A stretch of DNA of 64,000 nucleotides from Xenorhabdus ishibashii (GTDB lineage: Bacteria > Pseudomonadota > Gammaproteobacteria > Enterobacterales > Enterobacteriaceae). Location: assembly GCF_002632755.1 (NCBI RefSeq), contig NZ_NJAK01000001.1:2914001-2978000 (forward strand), written 5' to 3'. The notes beneath the pieces are model-generated. The model saw only the letters and a program-made list of their open reading frames with translations, was not told the origin of the DNA and searched no databases. The translations under genes were made by a program, and so were the position numbers. Every line of letters starts with the position of its first letter. Within the stretch, counting starts at the first letter, position 1. Below are positions 48,250-58,520 of the stretch, in pieces.

Positions 48250-49758
48250 TTAAGAAGCCGTGATTTTATTACGGCGTTTATTAATGATGCGTAAAACGGG
48301 TGGGATGACAATCACCAATCCTGCCAGAACCAGCAAAACTTGTGTAATAGTGCTACTCCACAAGATCTCAAAATTTCCATTGCTGATTGATAGCGCTCGT
48401 CGTAGGTTTTGCTCCAGCATTTCACCTAAAACGAAGCCCAAGATCAGTGGTGACATTGGAAAATTCATTTTTCGAAGTATATAACCGAAAACGCCTAACC
48501 CAACCATCAACATCAGATCAAAAGTAGTACTGTGGACAGCATACACACCGACTGCGGAAACAATGGCGATTGAAGGAACCAAGAACCACATCGGAATACT
48601 TAGCATACGAGTAAATACCCCAATCATCGGAATATTCATGATAAGCAATAGCACGTTGGCAATCAATAAAGCAGCAATGAGACCCCAAACGATATCGGGC
48701 TGCTCTGTAAACATAGTAGGGCCAGGAGTAATATTATAAAGCGTTAAAGCACCTAACATGACTGCTGTTGTTCCTGAGCCGGGTACACCGAGCGTCAACA
48801 TGGGGATGAATGAGCCACATGCTGATGCATTATTCGCAGCCTCTGGTGCAGCTACACCGCGGATATCACCTTTACCAAATGAATCACTGTTACCGCTGAG
48901 CCGTTTTTCGGTCATGTATGTAATTGCACTGGCGATTGTCGCTCCTGCACCGGGTAATATACCGACAAAAAAGCCGATCACTGAAGAGCGTAAGGTTGGC
49001 CCTACACACGTTGCCGCTTCTTTTCTATTGAATAGCAAGCGCCCTGTTTGTCTAATGACTTTTTGCCCCGTAGAAGTGCTCTCCAGCATCAACAAAATTT
49101 CACTGACAGAAAACAATCCGATTACGACGACAATAAATTGAATACCATCGGAAAGGTGCACATTATCAAAGGTGAAACGATAAACACCTGTATTGGCGTC
49201 CACCCCCACAGTTGCTAAAGCCAAACCGATTAAGGCCGCGAGTAGTGATTTTATGGGGTTTTGGCTCATCATACTGCCGAGACAAGCGATGGCAAATACC
49301 ATGAGTGCAAAGTACTCAGCAGGCCCAAATGCCAGAGACCATTGCGCCAAAAGAGGGGCAAACAAGATGATACCCGTGATAGCTAAAAGTGAACCGCAAA
49401 ACGAACTGACGGCAGAGATAGAGAGTGCAACGCCTGCTCGTCCCTGTTTTGCCATTGGGTAGCCATCAAGGGTTGTCATAATGGCAGCGGCATCTCCTGG
49501 TACATTCAGTAAGATTGAAGAGATACGCCCCCCATACTCACAACCGATGTAGACAGTTGCCAATAAAATTAGGGCAGATTCAGCGGGTAATTTTAATGCA
49601 AAAGCCAATGGCAGCAGGATTGCCACCCCATTGATGGGACCAAGCCCAGGCAGTAATCCAACAACAGTACCGATAAAACAGCCTATCAATGCAATGACCA
49701 GATTTTTGGGTACTAATGCGACTTCAAAGCCATGGCTCAGATAAATCCAAGTATCCAT
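48250..49758 (-). CDS. tctA: Tripartite tricarboxylate transporter large subunit TctA
   Basis: A 502-residue inner-membrane protein with about 12 helices. Family motifs include GLLPGLGPINGVAILLP (about 32-48) and GAGATIASAITYMTEKR, plus the GIPGDAA-like NVPGDAAAIM. With TctB and TctC it takes up citrate-like tricarboxylates using an ion gradient. The ATG at 49758 follows AAGGAGAC; the longer frame overlaps tctB and is not used. Confidence 0.94.
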   Translation of the reverse strand: MDTWIYLSHGFEVALVPKNLVIALIGCFIGTVVGLLPGLGPINGVAILLPLAFALKLPAESALILLATVYIGCEYGGRISSILLNVPGDAAAIMTTLDGYPMAKQGRAGVALSISAVSSFCGSLLAITGIILFAPLLAQWSLAFGPAEYFALMVFAIACLGSMMSQNPIKSLLAALIGLALATVGVDANTGVYRFTFDNVHLSDGIQFIVVVIGLFSVSEILLMLESTSTGQKVIRQTGRLLFNRKEAATCVGPTLRSSVIGFFVGILPGAGATIASAITYMTEKRLSGNSDSFGKGDIRGVAAPEAANNASACGSFIPMLTLGVPGSGTTAVMLGALTLYNITPGPTMFTEQPDIVWGLIAALLIANVLLLIMNIPMIGVFTRMLSIPMWFLVPSIAIVSAVGVYAVHSTTFDLMLMVGLGVFGYILRKMNFPMSPLILGFVLGEMLEQNLRRALSISNGNFEILWSSTITQVLLVLAGLVIVIPPVLRIINKRRNKITAS

Positions 49759-49768
49759 CGTTGTCTCC

Positions 49769-50200
49769 TTAGCTGAGCCAACTGCCGACGGGCAGAGTGA
49801 CATCGAGCAGACGATCAAAAGCAAAAAAGAGCGAACTACCAAGAATTACACCAGAAATAATGGCAGCAAGGAGCGTGGCGTTAAAAAGTAATGCCACACA
49901 GATAGTCAATAATGTGGTGGCTAGTGGAAACCCTAGCCACTCAAATGACCATGCATAAATGGTGAGTGTGGCAATCAATAACACTAAGCGACGTAATACT
50001 TGTAGTGCCGGCCAGTCGACAAGATCAGGTTTTTTAAAGAGCAACAGTAAAGCACAGAATGCCATTAATGAAATAATAGCGATTGGAAACGGGCGAGGAC
50101 CCAGAGGTTCATAGCTATATTCACTATGGATCCCCCATCCAACGACCAACCCTATTCCACATAACACCAGCCATACAGTAGCAAAGATACGATCGCTCAT
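49769..50200 (-). CDS. tctB: Tripartite tricarboxylate transporter small subunit TctB
   Basis: A 143-residue protein with four hydrophobic helices (about 6-24, 35-53, 72-92 and 103-130), the layout of TctB. It lies 10 bases before tctA and 13 after tctC in one operon. TctB families are poorly conserved in sequence; size, topology and place make the call. Confidence 0.9.
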   Translation of the reverse strand: MSDRIFATVWLVLCGIGLVVGWGIHSEYSYEPLGPRPFPIAIISLMAFCALLLLFKKPDLVDWPALQVLRRLVLLIATLTIYAWSFEWLGFPLATTLLTICVALLFNATLLAAIISGVILGSSLFFAFDRLLDVTLPVGSWLS

Positions 50201-50213
50201 GGTGCTACCTCTG

Positions 50214-51188
50214 TTATTTCGCTAAACCAAAGGATTTGGCCATTTCATGGTACTGAATAACTTGTTTTTTCACATAGTCATCCAACTCTTTGCCAGTCAT
50301 ATTGAATTCAAATAATCCGCGCAATTCCCGTTGTTTTTTGAATTCAGTAGTTTGCTGGAGTTTTTTAAAAGTATCTACCCACCATTGATATTGTTCATCA
50401 GACACTTTTGGCCCTACATAAAAGCCACGAATAACAGGCCAAACAAGGTCATAACCCTGTTCTTTGGCTGTTGGGATTTTTGCCAGATCACCGTCCAGAC
50501 GTTTATCTGCATAAACCGCGAGTATGCGAATTTTATCGCCATTGAGATAAGGTAAAGTTTCACTCAGATCACCGGATACGACTTGGATATGATTACCTAA
50601 CAGCGCCGTAATAGGCTCACCGCCACCTTCAAACGCGACATAGCGCATTTTGCGCGGATCAATACCCGCTTCTTTTGCCAGCAAGGCGGTTTTCATCCAG
50701 TCTTGACTACCGATAGAAGCACCTGCGCCAAACACAATACTATCAGGAGCTTTTTTAAAAGCCGCCATCAAATCTGTCAGCGTTTTGTAAGGAGAATCAT
50801 TGCGCACAGCAATCATGCCGTAGTCTGTGCCGACACTGGCCAGCCAGCGTACATCATTGACGTTGTAGCGACCAAATTTGCCTTGTGCAAGATTCAACAG
50901 AGAACCGCCGGAAAAGGCGACAATCGCACCTGCGTCTGTAGGCCGTTGAGCAATGATGGCATTATAAGCAACCGCACCGACGCCACCGGGCATAAAGGTT
51001 ACCCGCATGGGAGAATCGATGGCTTTGGTTTCCAATAACGAAATTTGGACGAGTTTGCAGGTTAAATCAAAGCCTCCGCCAGGCTTAGCGGGTGCAATGC
51101 ATTCGGTGCGATTAGGGGCTGAAGTTGCAAAAGCGCAGGTACAAATAAGCAGGCTTACTGCGGTTAATAATGTTTTGAAAGTTTTCAT
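50214..51188 (-). CDS. tctC: Periplasmic tricarboxylate-binding protein TctC
   Basis: A 324-residue Bug/TctC-family binding protein with a signal peptide (about 1-21, CAFA). The mature part has ECIAPAKPGGGFDLTCK, the ligand loop of this family, and VVSGDLSETLPYL. It captures the tricarboxylate and delivers it to TctAB. First gene of the tctCBA operon; it diverges from tctD, with about 280 bases between them for the promoter region. Confidence 0.94.
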   Translation of the reverse strand: MKTFKTLLTAVSLLICTCAFATSAPNRTECIAPAKPGGGFDLTCKLVQISLLETKAIDSPMRVTFMPGGVGAVAYNAIIAQRPTDAGAIVAFSGGSLLNLAQGKFGRYNVNDVRWLASVGTDYGMIAVRNDSPYKTLTDLMAAFKKAPDSIVFGAGASIGSQDWMKTALLAKEAGIDPRKMRYVAFEGGGEPITALLGNHIQVVSGDLSETLPYLNGDKIRILAVYADKRLDGDLAKIPTAKEQGYDLVWPVIRGFYVGPKVSDEQYQWWVDTFKKLQQTTEFKKQRELRGLFEFNMTGKELDDYVKKQVIQYHEMAKSFGLAK

Positions 51189-51471
51189 TTTAGTTCCTCA
51201 CATAGCACCAGCAAAGGGTATGAATAACAGATTTCCGGCGCATGATTACTTATAGGAATGAAACCTTTCAATTACCTTTCATTAACAATAAAAATTATCC
51301 GTGTGTGACCTTAATCTCCTAATTTGCGCAGTATTTCACATACTTTTGTTAATAAACTGTTTTCAATCATGTTCTTTGTTAACTCATAAGCAATTGCTAA
51401 ATCTTAATATTGCAATTAGGCGATATCTCCGTTTTATTTCTCTGGTTAATTTTTGACAATAGGTATTATCG

Positions 51472-52137
51472 ATGCGTCTCTTATTGGTTGAAGATCATCC
51501 TGAATTATCACATTGGTTGCAGAAAGCATTGAATAATTCTGGATTTGTAGTTGATCTGGCGGAAGATGGCATGGTGGCAGATCAACTGCTGCAAACTGAA
51601 AATTATGCCCTGTTAATTTTGGATGTGACTTTACCCAGAATGGATGGGATCACCTTATTATCACGTCTGCGCAAGCGTGGTCAAAACTTACCCGTACTGT
51701 TATTGACTGCTAAAACAGAGGTGACAGATCGTGTGAAAGGATTGAATTCTGGTGCTGATGATTACTTGACCAAGCCTTTTGATTTTCAGGAATTGGAAGC
51801 CCGTATTCGCGCATTGTTGCGTCGTAGTTCAACGCTACCACAAGAGGTACAGGAATTCGGCTCATTATCTTATGAAGGTGAAGGGTATTTCGTATTGAAT
51901 CATGTCCCTCTGGCACTGACTCCCAGAGAATTATCTGTTTTAACCACACTATTTTATCGTCGGGGACGTCCGGTCTCTAAACAGCAACTGTTTGAGCAGG
52001 TATTTTCTCTATCGGACGAAGCGAATCCACAAAGTATAGAGCTGTATGTTCATCGGCTGCGGAAAAAATTACTCAATAGTGATGTCGAGATTAAAACATT
52101 ACGTGGGTTGGGGTATCGGTTGGAGCGGCTGACATAA
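51472..52137 (+). CDS. tctD: Response regulator TctD
   Basis: A 221-residue OmpR/PhoB-type regulator. The receiver domain (about 1-115) has the acidic pair near residue 7, phospho-acceptor Asp51 in LILDVTLPRMDG, and Lys in DYLTKPFD. The C-terminal winged helix (about 130-218) ends VHRLRKKLLNSDVEIKTLRGLGY. It sits divergently to tctCBA and next to its kinase, so it likely activates the transporter when citrate-like substrates are sensed. Confidence 0.93.
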   Translation: MRLLLVEDHPELSHWLQKALNNSGFVVDLAEDGMVADQLLQTENYALLILDVTLPRMDGITLLSRLRKRGQNLPVLLLTAKTEVTDRVKGLNSGADDYLTKPFDFQELEARIRALLRRSSTLPQEVQEFGSLSYEGEGYFVLNHVPLALTPRELSVLTTLFYRRGRPVSKQQLFEQVFSLSDEANPQSIELYVHRLRKKLLNSDVEIKTLRGLGYRLERLT

Positions 52138-53570
52138 TGAATTATCTGAAAATACCGCAATCGTTATTCCACCAACTGCTGCTATTCTTTGGTGTACCGC
52201 TACTGTTATTGGGCTGTGCTTCTGTCTATAGCCAGTATGTCAGTGTGAAAAATGCAGCCATGTTAGCTTATGACAGAACACTGCTTGCATCAGCAAGAAC
52301 GGTTGCTGAACGGCTGGCTGTTCGGGATCAGAACTTGATCGTCAATGTACCTTATGTTGTCTTGGATAGTTTTGAGCGCAATACGAATGATCGCCTGTAC
52401 TATCAGGTTATATCGCCGGAAGGAAACACGATTTCCGGTTATGATGATCTGCCTCGGATACCACAATATACCCAACGCTCTTCCCTGTATACGGCACTGG
52501 CCTATTTTTATGATGCGGAATATCAGGGACAACCCATACGTGTTGTGGGGCTATACCAGCCTGTCAATGAAGACAATATCATGGGGATGGCATTGATATT
52601 GGTGGCAGAAACCGTTATTTCTCGACAAGATATGGCGAATCAATTGTTATTTTCTTCGTTGGTTAACCAAGGCGCGGTTGTATTCTTGACATTGCTCCTT
52701 GCGTATATCCTGCTCAAACGTTTGCTTAAACCGTTGCGAAAACTTTCAGGCATTATGAGCCGCCGTCCGGCTAACGACCTGACATCCTTACCAAATATTT
52801 TACCGTGGTCTGAACTCTCACCTCTGCTTCAATCAATTAACCGATATATCGAAAGATTGAAATTAATGGTTGGACGCCAGGCGCGATTCAGCGCAGATGC
52901 TTCTCATCAACTGAGGACACCGTTAGCGGTATTGAAAACACAAGTTGTGGTAGCGCGTAGTGATCAAGATCCAAAGCAGCGGGATAATACACTGGCAGCG
53001 ATTGATAAGAGTTTGGATAACATGATCTTGCTGACGGATCGCTTATTGCAACTTTCACAGCTTAAGTTACATGAAAAAGAAGCAATACAAAATTATCAGC
53101 CAGTTAATATCGTGGCGTTGTTGCAGCAGGCCTGTTTTTCCCGCTTACAGCAAGCAGAAAGTAAACATATTGACTTGGGTTATGAAGGAGAAGAGACTTT
53201 GTGGATCAAAGGAGATCCCCTGTTGTTAGCTGAAATGTGCGCCAACTTACTGGACAATGCCATTAAATATACCCCCCAGTCGGGTATGGTCACGGGAAGG
53301 GTGCGTATAATGCCAGATAAAGAATACGGTTGTCTTGAGGTTGATGATTCAGGATCGGGCATTGCCCAAGAGGATATTCGTCAATCAATGATGGCGTTTA
53401 ACCGCCTGGACAACGCGGCAGGGCTGGAGGGGGCAGGATTGGGGCTGACTATCGTTAAAGAAATCTGCTGTTATCACAATACCACTCTCCAGCTTTTACC
53501 CAGTGAAGCGTTGGGGGGATTACTGGTGCGAATTGTATTCAGGCTTCCTGCGGGTGAGCGGGATGCGTAG
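52137..53570 (+). CDS. tctE: Sensor histidine kinase TctE
   Basis: A 477-residue membrane kinase with two membrane helices (about 13-32 and 168-190) enclosing a periplasmic sensor domain. A HAMP-like linker is followed by HisKA with the phospho-acceptor His in SADASHQLRTPLAVLK, then the HATPase N-box (NLLDNAIKYTP) and G-boxes (DSGSGIA, GAGLGLTIV). It overlaps tctD by one base (TAATG), and its last 51 bases overlap the convergent EamA gene. Confidence 0.92.
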   Translation: MNYLKIPQSLFHQLLLFFGVPLLLLGCASVYSQYVSVKNAAMLAYDRTLLASARTVAERLAVRDQNLIVNVPYVVLDSFERNTNDRLYYQVISPEGNTISGYDDLPRIPQYTQRSSLYTALAYFYDAEYQGQPIRVVGLYQPVNEDNIMGMALILVAETVISRQDMANQLLFSSLVNQGAVVFLTLLLAYILLKRLLKPLRKLSGIMSRRPANDLTSLPNILPWSELSPLLQSINRYIERLKLMVGRQARFSADASHQLRTPLAVLKTQVVVARSDQDPKQRDNTLAAIDKSLDNMILLTDRLLQLSQLKLHEKEAIQNYQPVNIVALLQQACFSRLQQAESKHIDLGYEGEETLWIKGDPLLLAEMCANLLDNAIKYTPQSGMVTGRVRIMPDKEYGCLEVDDSGSGIAQEDIRQSMMAFNRLDNAAGLEGAGLGLTIVKEICCYHNTTLQLLPSEALGGLLVRIVFRLPAGERDA

Positions 53571-54422
53571 TTGTTGTGCAAGTATCACACCAGCCAGAAC
53601 AATACCTCCCCCAATTAAATGATAACTGTGCATTTCTTCATGGAGAGCCACGATAGCAATGATGGCGGTAAATACGGGCGCCAGATTCATAAAAATAGAA
53701 GTCATATTTGCGCCAATACGAATGACACCCTGTATCCACAAATAGGGTGCAAGAATGGATGCGGGAATGCCGGCAAACAGAACAAGAGAAATATTATCGG
53801 CCGTTAACTGAATATCATCTGTCATCATGAAATTGGGTAAAAGCAATAAAGCACCAAATCCAATTTGTACATAAAGTGATTGCCAGTTAGGTAATGGAAT
53901 TGCCCAGCGTTTGGTTAAAACCCCATATAAGGCATAAGAAGCGGCTGCAATAAACATCATCACTTCACCAATACCCAGACCTTGTTGCAATAGGGAAAAT
54001 GGCTCCCCTTTGCTGACCAGCCACACAAGGCCAAATAGAGACAGCACAGTGCCGAGGGTGATACCAACAGTAGGGGTAACCCGTAAGGCAAAAATACTGA
54101 TAATGACGGTTAATAATGGTATCAATGAAGTGAAAATACCAATGAGTGTCGCACTGACGGTATGGGCTGCGTAGTATGCCAGACTTTGGTTAAGCACCAT
54201 ACCCAGAGAACCAAGAATCAATAACTTCCACCAATATTGCGCAACGATTTTCCGCTGTTTAAGGATTGGCAATAAGATAAAAGGTGTTAATGCCAGAAAA
54301 GCAATAAACCATCGGTAGAAAGCAATAGCAGCAGGTTCAATAAGAGTGGCAGCCGCTTTACTAACAACGGCATTAATTGACCAGATCAGCACAGCGATGA
54401 GGGGAAACAATAAGTTCTTCAT
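53520..54422 (-). CDS. EamA-family (DMT superfamily) transporter
   Basis: A 300-residue inner-membrane protein with ten predicted helices in two EamA repeats (about 5-135 and 148-283). The drug/metabolite transporter superfamily exports amino acids, metabolites or drugs; the substrate here is unknown. It overlaps the tctE 3' end and diverges from an AraC-type regulator, which probably controls it. Confidence 0.88.
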   Translation of the reverse strand: MKNLLFPLIAVLIWSINAVVSKAAATLIEPAAIAFYRWFIAFLALTPFILLPILKQRKIVAQYWWKLLILGSLGMVLNQSLAYYAAHTVSATLIGIFTSLIPLLTVIISIFALRVTPTVGITLGTVLSLFGLVWLVSKGEPFSLLQQGLGIGEVMMFIAAASYALYGVLTKRWAIPLPNWQSLYVQIGFGALLLLPNFMMTDDIQLTADNISLVLFAGIPASILAPYLWIQGVIRIGANMTSIFMNLAPVFTAIIAIVALHEEMHSYHLIGGGIVLAGVILAQQLRIPLTRRKPEYNSHQ

Positions 54423-54572
54423 TAAGCGAGATTATTTATATAAGTGTATCGTTTAGCTAGTTTAGCAATGACGGGTTTATTATATATACTGATAATCAGA
54501 CAACAGATATGGCAATTAAGACAAGATACATTCCCATTGTTATTTTATGGGTAAAAGATGGCGGGAGCAAAA

Positions 54573-55352
54573 ATGATAGAGCTGATAGGGGCAAATCAGG
54601 CAGCGTTTCAGCCAATGATGCCAGATATACTCTCTTTTCGTGATGAAGCATTGCATGCTGATACTGAATGTCGGTTACATACACATCATTTTGGGCAATT
54701 AATTTATGTCGTTTGTGGGGTAATGGAAACGCAGGTAGGCAAACAACGTTTTTTGGCTCCACCGGAATTTTGTATCTGGATACCGGAAAATACCGCCCAT
54801 TCGAGTTATAACCGGAAGGCATTGCGATTTTGGATAATCGACATTTCTCCACAATGGACAAATACCTTACCGCAGCAGCCTTGTATTATCCGATTGAGTG
54901 GCATCTTCAATACTATTATGGCGGATTTTTTTGAGCGGCAGATCCGGCAGCCGGAAACAGAAAGGGATCGGCGCTTGGCACGAGTGTTAATTGATCAATT
55001 GGAATTATCACCAAGGCAATGTACTTATTTACCTTGTTCAAAAGACAAATTGCTCGCACCAATATTACAGATGCTGGAACGTAACCCAGCGGATAATACC
55101 TCTTTAGCCGAGTGGGCCAAAAAGCGTTATACCTCAGAGAGAACTTTATCGCGGCGTTGTCAGCAGGAATTGGGGATGTCATTTAGCGAATGGCGGCAGC
55201 GGCTGCGTTTTTTGCATTCCATATCCTTATTAGAACAGGGGAAAAGTATTCACGAAATCGCATTTGATGTGGGGTATAGCTCATCATCGGCTTTTATTGC
55301 TATGTTTCAACAGATTGCGGGCACAACGCCAGAACGTTTCAGAAAAGGCTAA
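54573..55352 (+). CDS. AraC-family transcriptional regulator
   Basis: A 259-residue regulator. The N-terminal cupin-like domain (about 20-110; HTHHFGQLIYVVCG, FCIWIPENTAHSSYNR) is followed by a double helix-turn-helix (about 160-255) with TLSRRCQQELGMSFSEWRQR and IAFDVGYSSSSAFIAMFQQIAGTTPERFR. This resembles NimR/YeaM-type regulators that control divergent efflux genes. The ATG at 54573 after GGGAG is preferred to 54558. Its natural target is the EamA gene 150 bases away. Confidence 0.88.
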   Translation: MIELIGANQAAFQPMMPDILSFRDEALHADTECRLHTHHFGQLIYVVCGVMETQVGKQRFLAPPEFCIWIPENTAHSSYNRKALRFWIIDISPQWTNTLPQQPCIIRLSGIFNTIMADFFERQIRQPETERDRRLARVLIDQLELSPRQCTYLPCSKDKLLAPILQMLERNPADNTSLAEWAKKRYTSERTLSRRCQQELGMSFSEWRQRLRFLHSISLLEQGKSIHEIAFDVGYSSSSAFIAMFQQIAGTTPERFRKG

Positions 55353-55425
55353 GGGCATATAGGTTTTACGTGGATAAAATGGCAGAATAGTGGATCACGC
55401 CCATTTAAGCCATTGGATGAGAAAA

Positions 55426-56552
55426 GTGAAAATCTTAGTTGATGAAAATATGCCTTATGCTGAGCAACTCTTTCAGCAATTAGGTGAGGTGCAGGCAATT
55501 CCTGGGCGCCCAGTGCCTGAGGGAATTTTGGAACATGCTGATGCCTTTATGGTTCGATCTGTCACTAAAGTCAATGAGTCTTTATTGCAAGGCAGTTCGG
55601 TGAAATTTATCGGGACTGCCACTGCGGGCATGGATCATGTTGATCAGCAATGGTTATCTCAGGCAGGGATTGGTTTTTCCGCCGCGCCTGGATGCAACGC
55701 CATTGCCGTGGTTGAGTATGTATTTTCGGCATTGATGCTATTGGCTGAACAAGATCAATTTCAGCTTAAAGATAAAACTGTCGGCATTGTCGGTGTTGGC
55801 AATGTCGGAGGGCGATTAGCTGATCGACTGGCAGCTTTGGGCGTGAAGACGTTATTATGTGATCCCCCCGTGCAGATCGTGGTGATGAGGGAGCATTCTG
55901 GCCTTTAGAAAAATTGGTGCAAGAAGCGGATATTCTGACTTTTCATACACCTCTTAATCACTCTGGTCCCTACCAGACTTATCATTTGGCTGATGCAGAA
56001 TTACTTTCTTCATTACCGGACAACCGTATTTTGATTAATGCCAGCCGTGGTGAGGTGGTTGATAATCAAGCATTACTTTTCGCGCTGCAAAATGGGAAAA
56101 AGTTACGTGTAGTGCTTGATGTTTGGGAACCAGAGCCTAACCTTTCGCTGCCCCTGTTAGCTTTGGTTGATATTGCGACTCCACATATTGCTGGCTATAC
56201 CTTGGAAGGCAAAGCACGGGGTACAACTCAGGTTTTTGAGGCCTATTGTAAATTCTTGGGGCAACCTTGTAAGACGGAGTTGGCTGATCTGTTGCCAACG
56301 CCAGATTTCAGTCAGGTCACAGTGCGGGGGGAAGTGACACAAAGTCTCCTCAAGCGTTTAATGCATTTAGTGTATGATGTACGCCGTGATGATGCTCCCT
56401 TACGTCAGGTTGCGGATCAGGAAGGTGCTTTTGATCGATTACGCAAATACTATCCGGAACGTCGGGAATGGTCTTCCCTGACCGTGCATTGTGACTCAGA
56501 AGAGAGTGCTCAATTACTGTCCAGAATTGGGTTTAATGCAAAAGTGATTTAA
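55426..56552 (+). pseudogene. pdxB: Erythronate-4-phosphate dehydrogenase PdxB, frameshifted in this sequence
   Basis: PdxB oxidises 4-phosphoerythronate in pyridoxal phosphate synthesis. The first frame starts at GTG 55426 ([12 protein letters not shown]) and carries the Rossmann motif [14 protein letters not shown]. It shifts after CDPP and stops at 55908. The remainder, with [31 protein letters not shown] and [18 protein letters not shown] sequence, continues in another frame to 56552. The switch lies at six C (55864-55869); seven C would restore the reading frame. No other damage is visible, so error or slippage is likely. Confidence 0.9.
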
Positions 56553-56606
56553 TACAGGCAGGGCTTCTTGCCTGTCAGCAAAATAAAAGAAGTGGAGAAA
56601 ACCAAC

Positions 56607-57617
56607 ATGTCAGAAGGTTGGAATATTGCGCTTTTGGGTGCAACGGGCGCAGTAGGTGAAGCGATATTGGCGTTATTACAGGAACGTCAATTTCCGGTTG
56701 GTGAACTGCATCTTCTTGCCAGTGAACAAAGTATTGGAAAGATCCAGCGTTTTAACGGAAAAAACATCACGGTTCGTGATGCGGCAGAATTTGACTGGTC
56801 ACAGGTACAACTTGCTTTTTTTGCCGCGACGATGGAAATAACTGCTCAACATATTGAAAAGGCAACAGAATCTGGTTGTCTGGTGATTGATAGCAGCGGC
56901 TTGTTTGCAGCCGAGCCAGATGTGCCTTTGGTTGTTCCTGGCGTTAATCCATACGCATTGGCTGAATACCGTAACCGTAACATCATTGCGGTGGCAGATA
57001 GTTCAACGAGCCAGGTTTTGACTGCCATTAAGCCATTGATCGATACGGCTGGCATTGCCCGTTTACATTTGACCAATATATTGCCAGTTTCTGTTCATGG
57101 CAAAGCAGCCATCGATGATTTGGCAGGGCAGAGTGCGTGTTTATTGAATGGCATTCCACCGGATGAAGGCTACTTTAGCAAACAATTGGCTTTCAATTTA
57201 TTGCCTTTATTGCCTGACGCAGAAGGTGTGGTGCGCGAAGAGCGTCGTATTGTCGATCAAATTCGCCGAGTATTGCAGGATGACGGATTGCCAGTTTCCG
57301 TAAACTGTGTCCAATCTTCTGTTTTCTATGGCATTGCCCAAATGGTGAATTTGGAGACATTGCGTCCGGTTGGGATAGAAGAAGCCTGTAGTGAATTTGA
57401 ACGCCTTGAAGATATTCAGGTTTCAGAAGAGGGGGATTATCCGACTCAGGTCACTGATGCTTCGGGTAGTGATAGCTTGAGCATAGGCTGTCTGCGTAAT
57501 GACTATGGTATGCCAGAGATGCTGCAATTCTGGTCAGTTGCCGATAACATCCGTTTTGGTGGTGCTTTGATGGCGGTTGAAATTGCAGAGAAACTGGTAC
57601 AGGAGCAATTTTACTGA
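56607..57617 (+). CDS. usg: USG-1 protein, aspartate-semialdehyde dehydrogenase homologue
   Basis: A 336-residue protein related to aspartate-semialdehyde dehydrogenase, with an N-terminal [14 protein letters not shown] nucleotide-binding motif. The usual catalytic Cys position reads VADSSTSQV, without Cys, as in known Usg proteins, so enzymatic activity is doubtful. The ATG follows GTGGAG; the longer frame from 56568 is unlikely. It lies between pdxB and truA as in E. coli and overlaps truA by one base (TGATG). Confidence 0.92.
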   Translation: MSEGWNIALLGATGAVGEAILALLQERQFPVGELHLLASEQSIGKIQRFNGKNITVRDAAEFDWSQVQLAFFAATMEITAQHIEKATESGCLVIDSSGLFAAEPDVPLVVPGVNPYALAEYRNRNIIAVADSSTSQVLTAIKPLIDTAGIARLHLTNILPVSVHGKAAIDDLAGQSACLLNGIPPDEGYFSKQLAFNLLPLLPDAEGVVREERRIVDQIRRVLQDDGLPVSVNCVQSSVFYGIAQMVNLETLRPVGIEEACSEFERLEDIQVSEEGDYPTQVTDASGSDSLSIGCLRNDYGMPEMLQFWSVADNIRFGGALMAVEIAEKLVQEQFY

Positions 57618-58450
57618 TGTCTGATACAGAGCTGAGTCAGTCTGTGCCAGAAGCAAAAAAAATGAAAATTGCACTGGGGATTGAATATGACGGCAGTCGA
57701 TATTATGGTTGGCAGCGTCAGCAAGAAGTGAAAAGCGTGCAGGAATGTCTGGAAAAAGCGCTGTCAAAAGTAGCGAATGAGCCGATTTCAGTTTTTTGTG
57801 CGGGCAGAACGGATGCAGGAGTACACGCGACTGGGCAGGTCGTGCATTTTGAAACCTTAGCCCAACGTAAAGATGCTGCATGGACAATGGGGGTAAATAC
57901 CCACTTGCCACCGGATATTGCAGTACGTTGGGTTAAAACGGTGGATGATGAATTCCATGCCCGCTTTAGTGCAACCGCTCGCCGTTATCGCTATGTGATT
58001 TTTAACCATCGCTATCGTCCGGCGGTATTGGCGCATGGCGTCACGCATTTTCATTATCCATTGGATGAGAAAAAAATGCATGAAGCTGCACAGAGCCTGT
58101 TAGGGGAAAATGATTTTACTTCTTTCAGGGCAGTGCAGTGCCAGTCCAATTCACCGTGGCGCAATATGATGCATATTAACGTTAGTCGGTACGGGCATTA
58201 TATTGTTGTGGACATTAAGGCAAATGCTTTCGTTCATCATATGGTGCGCAATATCGTTGGCAGCTTGCTGGAGATTGGTTGTGGTAATCAGGATATTGGC
58301 TGGATGGCGGAATTATTGGCACTAAAAGACCGGACAAAAGCGGCAGCAACAGCGAAAGCTGAAGGTTTATATTTAGTTGCTGTGGATTATCCAGAGCGTT
58401 TTGATTTACCTGAAACCATTATGGGTCCCCTGTTTTTGGGAAATGATTAA
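57617..58450 (+). CDS. truA: tRNA pseudouridine(38-40) synthase TruA
   Basis: A 277-residue pseudouridine synthase modifying tRNA positions 38-40 in the anticodon arm. The catalytic Asp lies in [19 protein letters not shown] (about residues 57-75), followed by [12 protein letters not shown] and [15 protein letters not shown]. It is translationally coupled to usg. An internal ATG at codon 16 ([12 protein letters not shown]) is an alternative start. Confidence 0.96.
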   Translation: MSDTELSQSVPEAKKMKIALGIEYDGSRYYGWQRQQEVKSVQECLEKALSKVANEPISVFCAGRTDAGVHATGQVVHFETLAQRKDAAWTMGVNTHLPPDIAVRWVKTVDDEFHARFSATARRYRYVIFNHRYRPAVLAHGVTHFHYPLDEKKMHEAAQSLLGENDFTSFRAVQCQSNSPWRNMMHINVSRYGHYIVVDIKANAFVHHMVRNIVGSLLEIGCGNQDIGWMAELLALKDRTKAAATAKAEGLYLVAVDYPERFDLPETIMGPLFLGND

Positions 58451-58520
58451 TTTCTGGCAAATAATTTAATCTGGCATTTTCGAATAATGACAAGGATGTT
58501 TGACCATAACGAGGAATACT

